Shown here one piece after another: positions 36,177 through 44,323 of a DNA stretch of 64,000 bases. The number at the start of each line of letters is the position of its first letter. The first letter of the stretch is position 1. A program made the position numbers and the translations under genes. The stretch is from Xanthobacter flavus (GTDB taxonomy: Bacteria > Pseudomonadota > Alphaproteobacteria > Rhizobiales > Xanthobacteraceae). The notes under the pieces were generated by a model that saw only the letters and a program-made list of their open reading frames with translations, did not search any database and was not told the origin of the DNA. Location: the NCBI RefSeq assembly GCF_017875275.1, contig NZ_JAGGML010000001.1, forward strand, positions 1,738,501-1,802,500, in the 5' to 3' direction.

Positions 36177-37070
36177 TCAGGCCGCCTGCTGCTTTGGGCG
36201 CACCTCGGCGGAATAAGAATCCATCAGCTGATGCGTGATGCCCGAGGGGGCGAAGGTCCAGTCGGCGATGGCGCCGACCGGGGTCACCTCGGCCGCCGTG
36301 CCGGTGATGAAGCATTCCGAGAAATCGGCCAGCTCTTCCGGCTTGATGTGGCGCTCGATCACCTCGATGCCGTGGCGACGGGCGATGTCGATCACCGTGC
36401 GGCGGGTGATGCCGTCGAGGAAGCAGTCCGGGGTCGGGGTGTAGATCACGCCGTCCTTGACGAAGAACACGTTGGCGCCGGTGCACTCGGCCACGAAGCC
36501 GCGATAGTCCAGCATCAGCGCATCGGCGTAGCCGCGACGCTCGGCCCGGTGCTTGGAGATGGTGCAGATCATGTACAGGCCGGCAGCCTTGGCCCGGCAG
36601 GGGATCGTCGCCGGGTCGGGGCGACGCCACTCGGACAGGTCGAGGCGCAGGCCCTTGATGCGCTGCTCGGGATCGAAATAGCTCGGCCACTCCCACACGC
36701 CGATGGCGAGGTGGATGGTGTTCTTCTGGGCGGCGACGCCCATCATCTCGCTGCCACGCCAGGCGACGGGACGGACGTAGGCGTCGATGAGGCCGTTCTT
36801 CTCGAGCGTCGCCTTCTTGGCGGCGTCGATCTCGCCGATGGTGTAGGGGATGGTGAAGTCCAGCATCTCGGCCGACAGGCGCAGCCGCTCGGAATGCTCG
36901 GAGGTCTTGAAGATTTCGCCGCCATAGGCGCGCTCACCCTCGAACACCGTGCTGCCGTAGTGCAGGCCGTGCGAGAGCACGTGCAGCTTGGCATCGGCCC
37001 ACGGCACGAAGACGCCGTCGTACCAGATCCAGCCGTCGCGTTGGTCGAAGGGGACACCCTGAGCGCTCAT
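36177..37070 (-). CDS. ilvE: Branched-chain amino acid aminotransferase
   Basis: IlvE performs the last transamination in leucine, isoleucine and valine synthesis using PLP. The 297-aa protein has fold-type IV features: HVLSHGLHYGSTVFEGERAY, VRPVAWRGSEMMGV, the PLP lysine region AAGLYMICTISKHRAERRGY and ECTGANVFFVKDG. It is divergent from a MarR regulator across about 210 bases, which contain the palindrome CGATCGATCG. Confidence 0.95.
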   Translation of the reverse strand: MSAQGVPFDQRDGWIWYDGVFVPWADAKLHVLSHGLHYGSTVFEGERAYGGEIFKTSEHSERLRLSAEMLDFTIPYTIGEIDAAKKATLEKNGLIDAYVRPVAWRGSEMMGVAAQKNTIHLAIGVWEWPSYFDPEQRIKGLRLDLSEWRRPDPATIPCRAKAAGLYMICTISKHRAERRGYADALMLDYRGFVAECTGANVFFVKDGVIYTPTPDCFLDGITRRTVIDIARRHGIEVIERHIKPEELADFSECFITGTAAEVTPVGAIADWTFAPSGITHQLMDSYSAEVRPKQQAA

Positions 37071-37278
37071 CTTCTCAACTCCTGTTCAGACCGCGTCGTG
37101 CGCGCGGCTTCCCCCCTGCATGACCGCAGCTTTCCAGCGGTCCCGCATGGGGATATCTTTACGCCTGCTTGGAAAGCCGGCAAAGCCGCGAAACGATCGA
37201 TCGGGCGGGGCAACACTCGCGACCGATCCTTTCGTGGAACACGCTCTTTGGGTAACGATCAAAACGAAAAAAGTCAAC

Positions 37279-37839
37279 ATGACTGACATAAATTCCGCAC
37301 TCGCCCTGACGGACGCCCCCAAGACCACCGCCGACGCCTCCTCTCCCGCCGTGGCCGAGGCCGCGCCGCTGGTGGATTTCGTCGAGCTCCTGTTCTTCGC
37401 CTATCGCGACTTCGTGGCCGACCCGGACGAGATCCTCGCGCCCATCGGCTTCGGGCGCGCGCACCATCGCGTGGTGCATTTCGTGAACCGGCATCCCGGG
37501 ATGAGGGTCACTGACCTGCTCGACATCCTGCGCATCACCAAGCAGAGCCTCGGCCGGGTGTTGCGGGAACTGGTGGACGAAGGCTTCGTGGAGAGCCGGG
37601 CGGGCGCCTCCGATCGCCGCCAGCGGCTGCTCTTTCCCACCCCCAAGGGCGAGGCACTGGCGCGACAGTTCGTGGCGCTGCAGAGCCGGCGCATCGAGGC
37701 CGCGCTGGAGGCCGGCGGACCGGAGGGGCGTGATACCGTGCGGCGCTTTCTTCTCGCCATGATCGACCCGGAGGATCGCATGCCCGTGGAGCGACTGATC
37801 GAGCGGGCGGACCGCGCGGCGCGGGCGCGGCGCGGGTGA
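37279..37839 (+). CDS. MarR-family transcriptional regulator
   Basis: From the ATG at 37279 the protein has 186 residues. The winged helix is visible as GMRVTDLLDILRITKQSLGR followed by LVDEGFVESRAGASDRRQRL, the wing motif D-R-R typical of MarR. The first 30 residues are low-complexity. It is divergent from ilvE and precedes a two-component pair in the same direction, an order I recall from other Hyphomicrobiales. Ligand unknown. Confidence 0.87.
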   Translation: MTDINSALALTDAPKTTADASSPAVAEAAPLVDFVELLFFAYRDFVADPDEILAPIGFGRAHHRVVHFVNRHPGMRVTDLLDILRITKQSLGRVLRELVDEGFVESRAGASDRRQRLLFPTPKGEALARQFVALQSRRIEAALEAGGPEGRDTVRRFLLAMIDPEDRMPVERLIERADRAARARRG

Positions 37840-37929
37840 GCGCATTCGGCTCCGCTCCCTCAATGCCCGCACGGCCGCCGGAGAACGAGACCCAGATGAC
37901 CCTTCGCGCTTTCCGGGAGGCCCCGCGCC

Positions 37930-38643
37930 ATGGCTGAGGCCGCGCCCGTATCCGTCGCCGTCGCCGACGACGCCCCCCACCTGCTGGTGGTGGACGATGA
38001 CAACCGCATCCGCACGCTCCTGTCGCGCTTCCTCACGGAGAACGGCTATCGCGTCAGCACCGCCGCCTCCGCCGCCGAGGCGCGGGCCCGGCTGGAGGGG
38101 CTCGCCTTCGACCTTCTGGTGCTCGACGTGATGATGCCAGGCGAGAGCGGGCTCGACCTCGCCCGCGACATCAGGCGCGGCTCGGCCGTGCCCATCCTCA
38201 TGCTGACCGCCCGCTCGGAGACCGCCGACCGCATCACCGGCTTGGAGGCCGGGGTGGACGACTATCTCGCCAAGCCCTTCGAGCCGCGCGAGTTGCTGCT
38301 GCGCATCGGCTCCATCCTCAAGCGCGCCCTGCAGCCGCCGCAGAAGGCCATCGAGAGCGTGCGTTTCGGTGAGTTCGCCTTCCATCTGGAGCGCGGCGAG
38401 CTGACCCGAAACGGCGAGATCGTGCGGATCACCGAGCGCGAGCGCGACATGTTGCGGGCGCTGGCCGAGGCGCCGGGCGATACCGTGCAGCGCCTCGCCC
38501 TCGCCGGCGGCGGGGCGGCGAGCGAGCGCGCCGTGGACGTGCAGGTGAACCGCCTGCGCCGCAAGCTGGAGCGCGACCCCGCCAATCCCGTCTACCTGCA
38601 GACCGTGCGCGGCATCGGCTATCGGCTGGTGGTGACGCCTTGA
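37930..38643 (+). CDS. OmpR-type response regulator
   Basis: The 237-aa protein has a receiver domain (LLVVDDDNRIRTLLSRFL; phosphoacceptor Asp66 in LLVLDVMMPGESG; Lys in YLAKPFEPREL) and a C-terminal winged helix (VDVQVNRLRRKLERDP, TVRGIGYRLV). It resembles PetR-type regulators. Its stop overlaps the TTG start of the kinase gene, marking an obligate pair. Confidence 0.94.
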   Translation: MAEAAPVSVAVADDAPHLLVVDDDNRIRTLLSRFLTENGYRVSTAASAAEARARLEGLAFDLLVLDVMMPGESGLDLARDIRRGSAVPILMLTARSETADRITGLEAGVDDYLAKPFEPRELLLRIGSILKRALQPPQKAIESVRFGEFAFHLERGELTRNGEIVRITERERDMLRALAEAPGDTVQRLALAGGGAASERAVDVQVNRLRRKLERDPANPVYLQTVRGIGYRLVVTP

Positions 38644-40034
38644 GCGTGGCGGAGAGCCCTTCCGGCGCACGGCACTGGGCGAAGATGGTGCTCGTCCGGC
38701 TGCGCGACAGCACGAACGGCTTCGCCGCCTGGTTCAACCGGGTGACGCCCAAGGGGCTCTATCCGCGCTCGCTGCTCATCATCGTGACGCCGATGGTGAT
38801 CCTCCAATCGGTGCTGGCCTTCGTGTTCATGGAGCGCCACTACAATGTGGTGACGCGCCGCCTCTCGGCCGCCGTCAGCCAGGACATTTCGGCCGTCGTA
38901 TCGCTCTACGATCTCCTGCCCAGGACCAACGACCACATCGCCCTGCGCACCTTCGCCTCGCGCAACCTCTCGCTGAACGTGGCAGTCCTGCCGCCCACCG
39001 ACCTGCCGCCGCCGGGGCCGAAGCCCTTCTTCTCGGTGCTGGACGCCGCGCTCTCCCGCGAGATCGGCCTCAGGCTGAAGCAGCCCTTCTGGCTCGACAC
39101 CGTGGGCCGCTCCATGCTCATCGAGGTGCGGGTGAAGATGGATGACGCGGTGCTGCGCATCTTTGCGCCGCGCAATGCCGCCTATGCCTCCAATTCGCAC
39201 ATCTTCCTCTTGTGGATGGTGGGCACTTCGCTGGTGCTGCTGGCCGTCGCCATCCTGTTCCTGCGCAACCAGATCCGCCCCATCGAGAACCTCGCCGACG
39301 CCGCCGAGGCCTTCGGCAAGGGGCGGGACGTGGAAAATTTCCGGCCCCGCGGCGCCCGCGAGGTGCGGAGGGCGGCCATCGCCTTCCTGGAGATGAAGCG
39401 GCGCATCGAGCGGCAGATCGAACAGCGCACCACCATGCTCGCCGGCGTCTCCCACGACATGCGCACCATCCTCACCCGTTTCAAGCTGGAGCTGGCCTTC
39501 CTGCCCGAGGGTGAAAGCGAGGCCCTGAAGAAGGACGTGGACGAGCTTCAGGGCATGCTGGAAGCCTACCTCGCATTCGCCCGGGGCGACCCGGGCGAGC
39601 AGGCGGCGCTCACCGACATGGGCGAGTTGATCGAGGACCTGCGCCTCAACGCCGAGCGCGATGGCGCCACCGCCACTGCGAGCTTCATGGGGCCTCCGCT
39701 GGTGGAGGTGAAGGCCGACCAGCTCAAGCGCTGCATCGGCAACCTCGTGAACAACGCCGTGCGCCATGCCCGCTGCGTCGCCATCGCCGGGACGCGGGAC
39801 GCGCGCTATCTCATCGTGACCGTGGACGACGACGGGCCCGGCATTCCCGAGGAGAAGCGCGAGGAGGTGTTCCGCCCCTTCCTGCGGCTGGATGATGCAC
39901 GCAACCAGGATGCCGGCGGCTCGGGGCTTGGCCTCTCCATCGCCCGCGACATCGCCCGCGCCCATGGCGGCGACATCCAGCTTTCCGACAGCCCCATGGG
40001 CGGCCTCCGGGCGATTGTGCGCATCCCGGTCTAG
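38640..40034 (+). CDS. EnvZ-like sensor histidine kinase
   Basis: The 464-aa protein has two helices (about 45-66 and 183-205) around a periplasmic domain, a HAMP region, a DHp domain and a GHKL ATPase. The H box reads SHDMRTILTRFKLEL, with Ile where most EnvZ-type kinases have Pro after HDxRT. The N box (NLVNNAVRHA), G1 (DDGPGIPEE) and G2 (GSGLGLSIARD) are intact. The TTG start overlaps the TGA of the regulator gene; ATG at 38685 is an alternative. Confidence 0.93.
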   Translation: MSVAESPSGARHWAKMVLVRLRDSTNGFAAWFNRVTPKGLYPRSLLIIVTPMVILQSVLAFVFMERHYNVVTRRLSAAVSQDISAVVSLYDLLPRTNDHIALRTFASRNLSLNVAVLPPTDLPPPGPKPFFSVLDAALSREIGLRLKQPFWLDTVGRSMLIEVRVKMDDAVLRIFAPRNAAYASNSHIFLLWMVGTSLVLLAVAILFLRNQIRPIENLADAAEAFGKGRDVENFRPRGAREVRRAAIAFLEMKRRIERQIEQRTTMLAGVSHDMRTILTRFKLELAFLPEGESEALKKDVDELQGMLEAYLAFARGDPGEQAALTDMGELIEDLRLNAERDGATATASFMGPPLVEVKADQLKRCIGNLVNNAVRHARCVAIAGTRDARYLIVTVDDDGPGIPEEKREEVFRPFLRLDDARNQDAGGSGLGLSIARDIARAHGGDIQLSDSPMGGLRAIVRIPV

Positions 40035-40101
40035 CCCATTATTTATGCATGCCCGAAGCTTAGGCTTGCCCCTTTTCGCCGGCTGATGATCCACTGACGG
40101 G

Positions 40102-40953
40102 ATGGACAAGCTGCCCCCGTCTTCGCCCTTCCAGCCCTCGGATTTCGCCGAAACCCATCCGGGCCTCTCGCTGCTCCGGCTCGCCGCGCTTCTGGCGGAA
40201 GGGAGCGAGGCGGATGAGGAGACGCTCGACATGATGTTCGAGCAGATGGAGGTGGGCGCGCTCGACGGGCTCGCCCCCGCCGACATCTGGGCGGAATTCT
40301 CCCGCGGGCTGATGGGCCCGCGGCCGGGCACCATGGTGAAAGCGCTGCGCGAATGCGGCGTGCTGGAACAGATCTTCCCCGAAATATCCGCGGTCTTCGG
40401 CGTGCCGCAGATCACCGACAGCACCGACGAGATCGACCTCGGGGCGCTCCTCGTCGCGGCGCTGGACGAAGCCGGCCGCCGGGCGGCGCCGCTGGAGGTG
40501 CGCGCGGCCCTGCTGCTGATGCACGCGGGAAAATCGGATTCCCCGCGCGAGCACCTGCCCGTCCACTATCGCCACATCGAGCGCGCCATCCCGCGCATCG
40601 CGGCCGCCTGCGACCGCTACGACGTGCCCGAGCGCTGCCGCGACCTCGCGCTGCTTGCGCTCCACGAATGCGAGCGGGTGCAGCGCGCCTCGCCGGTCCG
40701 CGCCGGACCGCTCGCCGCCATGCTCGACCGCACCGGTGCCTTCCGCGATCCCGATCTGTTCGAGGCGCTGATGCTGGTGGCCACCTGCAATTACTTCGGC
40801 CACGGCGGCCGCGCGGGCGAGACCCACCCCAAGGTGGACCTGCTGCGCGCCGCCCGCGACGCCTGCGCCGGCATCGAGGGAGACGACATCGCCGTCGCCC
40901 GCGCGCAAGCCATTGCGTCCGCATTCAAATCCGAGCGGTGGGCGGACGCCTGA
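40102..40953 (+). CDS. tRNA nucleotidyltransferase C-terminal/HD-domain-like protein lacking the catalytic head
   Basis: The 283-aa protein resembles the part of E. coli-type CCA-adding enzymes that follows the catalytic head: DIWAEFSRGLMGPRPGTMVK and LRECGVLEQIFPEISAVFGV, then an HD-domain-like region with VPERCRDLALLALHEC. The nucleotidyltransferase head is absent. The HD motif is degenerate (LLLMHAGKSDSP in place of an H-D-x-G-K pattern). It therefore probably lacks phosphohydrolase activity as well. Function unknown; it could be a tRNA-binding protein. It converges with csaA, three bases apart. Confidence 0.65.
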   Translation: MDKLPPSSPFQPSDFAETHPGLSLLRLAALLAEGSEADEETLDMMFEQMEVGALDGLAPADIWAEFSRGLMGPRPGTMVKALRECGVLEQIFPEISAVFGVPQITDSTDEIDLGALLVAALDEAGRRAAPLEVRAALLLMHAGKSDSPREHLPVHYRHIERAIPRIAAACDRYDVPERCRDLALLALHECERVQRASPVRAGPLAAMLDRTGAFRDPDLFEALMLVATCNYFGHGGRAGETHPKVDLLRAARDACAGIEGDDIAVARAQAIASAFKSERWADA

Positions 40954-40956
40954 GGC

Positions 40957-41316
40957 TCAGAACAGGCGGCCGCCGTCCGGCACCTTGAGGCTCGGCGAGA
41001 TCAGCACCACCGCGCCGTTCTCGTCCGGGAAACCGAGGGTCAGCACCTGCGACATGAAGGGGCCGATCTGGCGGGGCGGGAAATTCACCACCGCCGCCAC
41101 CTGCCGCCCCACCAGATCCTCCGGCGTGTAATGCACGGTGATCTGGGCCGACGACTTCTTCACGCCGATCTCCGGGCCGAAATCGATGGTCAGCTTGAAG
41201 GCGGGTTTCCGCGCCTGTGGAAAGGGTTCGGCGGACAGGATGGTGCCGACGCGGATGTCGACCTTCAGGAAATCGTCGAAAGTGATGAGGGGGGTGGCGG
41301 GGCTCTGGTCGGACAT
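40957..41316 (-). CDS. csaA: CsaA-type tRNA-binding protein
   Basis: The 119-aa protein is a single tRNA_bind (EMAP/Trbp111-like OB-fold) domain: [57 protein letters not shown]. CsaA binds tRNA and has been described as having chaperone activity linked to protein export. The ATG at 41316 matches the family start; an upstream frame to 41385 is not needed. Interestingly its convergent neighbour is another tRNA-enzyme-like protein. Confidence 0.9.
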   Translation of the reverse strand: MSDQSPATPLITFDDFLKVDIRVGTILSAEPFPQARKPAFKLTIDFGPEIGVKKSSAQITVHYTPEDLVGRQVAAVVNFPPRQIGPFMSQVLTLGFPDENGAVVLISPSLKVPDGGRLF

Positions 41317-41459
41317 GGCGGCCTGCTGCTGTGGAGACCTGCTTATAGGCCATGGCCGGCCGCCCTCGCGAGCCCTGAAATACATGCGTCAGCTTGACAG
41401 TCGAGGGGTCGCAAAATAGGAAAACAGCGTTAACCATACCGGGGTGAGGGAGCGGACAA

Positions 41460-42269
41460 GTGACTTTCAGGACAGGATTTTTTGCCGGCTTCCTCGCCCT
41501 CTCGGCGCTCGGCGCCGCCCTGCCCGCCATGGCGCAGCAGGAGACGGCCTACGACCGGGTGGGGCGCTGGTCCATCACCGTCGTCAATGACGGCAACCGC
41601 TTCGGCTATTGCGCCGCCGACGTGGACAATGGGAAGGTGCAATTCCGCATCGGGACGGACGGAAAGTCTTGGCAGATCGGCGTGCCTTACTATGGCAACG
41701 TCTCTGGTCCCCTCGATGTCTATTACGGCTTCGGCGGCGCGGCGGAGATGGGCACCTTCCATGCGGAAGGGGACGGCTGGGCCTCCATGATGATCAACAA
41801 TGATCAGCTCAACGCCTTCAGAACATTGCCAGAATTCTCGGTGAACCTGGACCGCGGGGAGCAGACCTTCAAGCTCGCCGGAGCCGCACAGGCCATCGAC
41901 AAGGCCCGCGAGTGCGCGCGCAACAAGGGCCAGAAGGCCTCCCCGCCCCCGCCGGCCCCGCAGCAGAACGCGACCAACGGCAAGAATTGCCCGCCCTTCG
42001 GCACCGTCCGCTCGCAGAACAGCAAGGCACCGGTGAAGGTGATGTTCGTGAATCTCTCGAAGGTTCCGCTGAACATCATGTGGATCGACTTCAACGGCGA
42101 GTGGAAGAAATACCACACGCTGGCGCCCAATTCCAACGTCACCCAGTCCACCTTCGGCACCCATCCCTGGATTGCCGTGGACTCCCGCGGCACCTGCCAC
42201 GGCGGCGTCATGTACGGCAACCCCGCCTCCCGCACGGAGGGGGATAACATGTTCCAGATCTGGGACTGA
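41460..42269 (+). CDS. Secreted protein with C-terminal VHL-beta-like domain
   Basis: The 269-aa protein has a clear signal peptide ending AMAQQ. The first mature domain (about 28-155) has WSITVVNDGNRFGYCAADV and is of unknown type. After a proline-rich linker (about 160-175), residues 195-262 read like the beta domain of the von Hippel-Lindau protein: VKVMFVNLSKVPLNIMWIDF, then a YHTLAPNSN turn and FGTHPWIAVDSRGTC. GTG 41460 is preceded by GGGAG. A hairpin follows the gene. Target or ligand of the VHL-like domain is unknown. Confidence 0.75.
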   Translation: MTFRTGFFAGFLALSALGAALPAMAQQETAYDRVGRWSITVVNDGNRFGYCAADVDNGKVQFRIGTDGKSWQIGVPYYGNVSGPLDVYYGFGGAAEMGTFHAEGDGWASMMINNDQLNAFRTLPEFSVNLDRGEQTFKLAGAAQAIDKARECARNKGQKASPPPPAPQQNATNGKNCPPFGTVRSQNSKAPVKVMFVNLSKVPLNIMWIDFNGEWKKYHTLAPNSNVTQSTFGTHPWIAVDSRGTCHGGVMYGNPASRTEGDNMFQIWD

Positions 42270-42288
42270 GGAGAGGCCGACGCGACCG

Positions 42289-42320
42289 CCCCGGCATGGC
42301 CTGACCGGCCCATGCCGGGG
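42289..42320 (+). terminator. Hairpin after the VHL-like gene
   Basis: A 14-bp GC-rich inverted repeat (CCCCGGCATGG... with ...CCATGCCGGGG, short TGAC loop) begins 20 bases after the stop. It lacks a proper T-run, so it may be a weak terminator or a palindromic repeat. Confidence 0.5.
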
Positions 42321-42440
42321 GTGTTTCACCGGGTTTCCGGTGGGGATATCGGCGGGGTTCGGGAGGCGGTTCGGGTGGGAGTCAGGGGAATGGGTGGCTG
42401 CGGCGGCCATTCTGCATTATAATACCATCAAAATCTCCGT

Positions 42441-42705
42441 GTGGCCTACGACGAGATCCGCTTCGATCCGGCGGTGCTGAGCGGCAACGAGACCCTGCTG
42501 CTGATAGCGGCGCGAGAGGGCATGGGCCTCGCCTTCCTGCCGCGGGTGATCGTGGAGGACGACCTCGCCGCCGGCACGCTGGAGCATCTCCTGCCCACCG
42601 CCCCCACCCCCTCCGCCCCCTCTACGCCATCTACCCCAACCGCACCCACCTGCCCGCCAAGGTGCGGACGTTCTGGATTTTCTGGTGGAGGAGGGGTGGT
42701 GAGGG
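42441..42705 (+). pseudogene. Remnant of a LysR-family regulator (C-terminal part, frameshifted)
   Basis: The fragment encodes the end of a LysR effector-binding domain. One frame gives GNETLLLIAAREGMGLAFLP and IVEDDLAAGTLEHLLP; after a C-rich stretch near 42600 a second frame continues with LYAIYPNRTHLPAKVRTF; near 42672 a third gives LDFLVEEGW and a stop. So two frameshifts are needed and the DNA-binding half is missing. It borders the AT-rich island, whose insertion may have removed the rest. Confidence 0.75.
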
Positions 42706-42750
42706 ACTCACGCCAAGAGGCCACGCCCGCACGACGGGAAAACCCGCCCC

Positions 42751-43776
42751 CTAAACAACAGATGTATTTGATATAATACTGTATAGATAGTTTTCGGCAT
42801 CCCTAAAACTACCAAATCTGCGGGTATATATAGCCTTTTTTCGACCTGAACGCGTATATGTAACCTCAAAAGCATTCTTGAGAACCGAAATTGCGATAAC
42901 CTCCTCGGCCCCATCGTATTCACACGCCCATGTAGATGGGTTTATGTATTTCCAGTCGCGAATGAGGCGAACTGCCTCAAGTGCATCCCTAAAATCCAGC
43001 GCGGAGGCATACCTTTTTATTGGATCCGGATTACAGGCTCTATTTATAATTTTCCTTATCTTATCCGGGACTCGTGGATGATATCCAATTTTCTTAATAA
43101 GTCCCCCGGACACCATCTTGGCTTGCCAATTAGATACCCCGCGAACTTGAGATCGCCAATCTCTAATCAGGCTCATTGCCCTGAAAAGAGTAAGCCCCGC
43201 CGCAAAAACGTCGGTCTTCGCATCAAATAAATACCTCGGCGCATAACACTCCGGTGCCAAATTGAAATTATAATTCAGTCCACTCGCCATATCTCCTGTA
43301 GACACGGCCATTGCGATTCCAAAATCTGTCAATTTTCCTCCGCCCCCCATCAAAATATTGGCAGGCTTAATATCTCTGTGAACGACATCGGAATGAACAT
43401 GAGCTATGGCAAACAGTACATTTTTAATCGTAGAGAGCACATCCCCAATGGAGACGTTCAGCTTTATCGCATCCTCAAGACTTCCCCCATCCACATATTC
43501 CATTTCTATGATGAAATAATTATTACCAATCCCATCGTCCCAGAAAGATGCAGAGCGGACATTCACAATATGACCATGCTGAGAGATGGCCAATAACTTA
43601 GCCTCTATCGCAGCAGAGTCTTTATTCTTTCCGCTGATTGGAATGATTTTTACCGCGGAATTATACCCTAGTATCTTATTTTTACATAAATATACCGATC
43701 CAAAATGCCCCTTCCCTATCCTCTTTGACGCCTCGAACTGGCCAGCAACTACCGATCCCGTAAAATCTGACGTCAT
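42751..43776 (-). CDS. Serine/threonine protein kinase (Hanks-type) in AT-rich island
   Basis: From the ATG at 43776 the protein has 341 residues. Kinase motifs are complete: glycine loop GKGHFGSVY (21-29), Lys43 in AVKII, catalytic HRDIKPAN (133-140) and DFG (151-153). Activation-segment and substrate-binding regions follow (APECYAPRYLFDAKTDVFAAG). About 80 C-terminal residues form an extra domain rather than a membrane anchor. The start overlaps the upstream stop (TGATG), so it is coupled to the preceding small gene. Composition (37% GC over 42781-42840) contrasts sharply with the host and indicates recent transfer. Confidence 0.9.
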   Translation of the reverse strand: MTSDFTGSVVAGQFEASKRIGKGHFGSVYLCKNKILGYNSAVKIIPISGKNKDSAAIEAKLLAISQHGHIVNVRSASFWDDGIGNNYFIIEMEYVDGGSLEDAIKLNVSIGDVLSTIKNVLFAIAHVHSDVVHRDIKPANILMGGGGKLTDFGIAMAVSTGDMASGLNYNFNLAPECYAPRYLFDAKTDVFAAGLTLFRAMSLIRDWRSQVRGVSNWQAKMVSGGLIKKIGYHPRVPDKIRKIINRACNPDPIKRYASALDFRDALEAVRLIRDWKYINPSTWACEYDGAEEVIAISVLKNAFEVTYTRSGRKKAIYTRRFGSFRDAENYLYSIISNTSVV

Positions 43777-44237
43777 CACATAGCGCTCCACGCAGCAAGA
43801 GCAGCCGACCGCTCACTATTTGTCCAATTCGGAGCATGTACCCCAAAGACCAGATCAGCCGAGCTGTACTTGTCTCCATCCCAGACCGCACTTCTATTTT
43901 GGAAAAATTTCTTCGAGAAATTGGCGATTATAGCCTCCGAACACTTTCGGCCTGAGCTGATCGAAAGCAAGTTAAGAGCGCCGTACGGCATTATTAATCC
44001 AGCTATTTGATCTTGACTATTAGCATTCATTGTGAGCAGATATGCAACACTGTCAGGATTGTATAAATTTAATATACTTTCAAATAAATTATATGCGTTC
44101 CTCACAAATTGGGGCCGATCATCCAGCAACTGAAGCGGACGTCTGTCATGGGTAAAAACAGTCGGCGCGCTGCGGCTACCGTCAAGAACCACAAATCGCA
44201 GAATGCCCTTAGAGGAATGGAACCCGATTGAACGCAT
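43776..44237 (-). CDS. Small RNase H/RuvC-fold-like protein, partner of the kinase
   Basis: The 153-aa protein is AT-rich and coupled to the kinase gene. Its beginning (IGFHSSKGILRFVVLDG) looks like the first strand pair of an RNase H/RuvC-like fold, and the tail (DLVFGVHAPNWTNSERSAALAAW) resembles the closing helix of small RuvC-like families such as DUF3010. The usual acidic catalytic residues are not convincingly present, so it may be a binding rather than a nuclease protein. I do not recognise a named family with confidence. The weak AGG before the ATG is the only ribosome-binding hint. Confidence 0.7.
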   Translation of the reverse strand: MRSIGFHSSKGILRFVVLDGSRSAPTVFTHDRRPLQLLDDRPQFVRNAYNLFESILNLYNPDSVAYLLTMNANSQDQIAGLIMPYGALNLLSISSGRKCSEAIIANFSKKFFQNRSAVWDGDKYSSADLVFGVHAPNWTNSERSAALAAWSAM

Positions 44238-44323
44238 CGACGAATACCTGATTTTTCGCTGAGTGGGTAATCATGCCCCGATTCAACGTATGCGGGCAAG
44301 ATGCCATACTCTTAGTGTCCCCC

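Noticed and set aside
38619-40424. Long minus-strand open frame (601 codons) opposite the histidine kinase
   Set aside because: It runs antisense to a complete kinase with all motifs and has no domain of its own.
42700-44310. Attachment sites or integrase flanking the AT-rich island
   Set aside because: No direct repeat at both borders, no tRNA and no recombinase gene could be found by eye.
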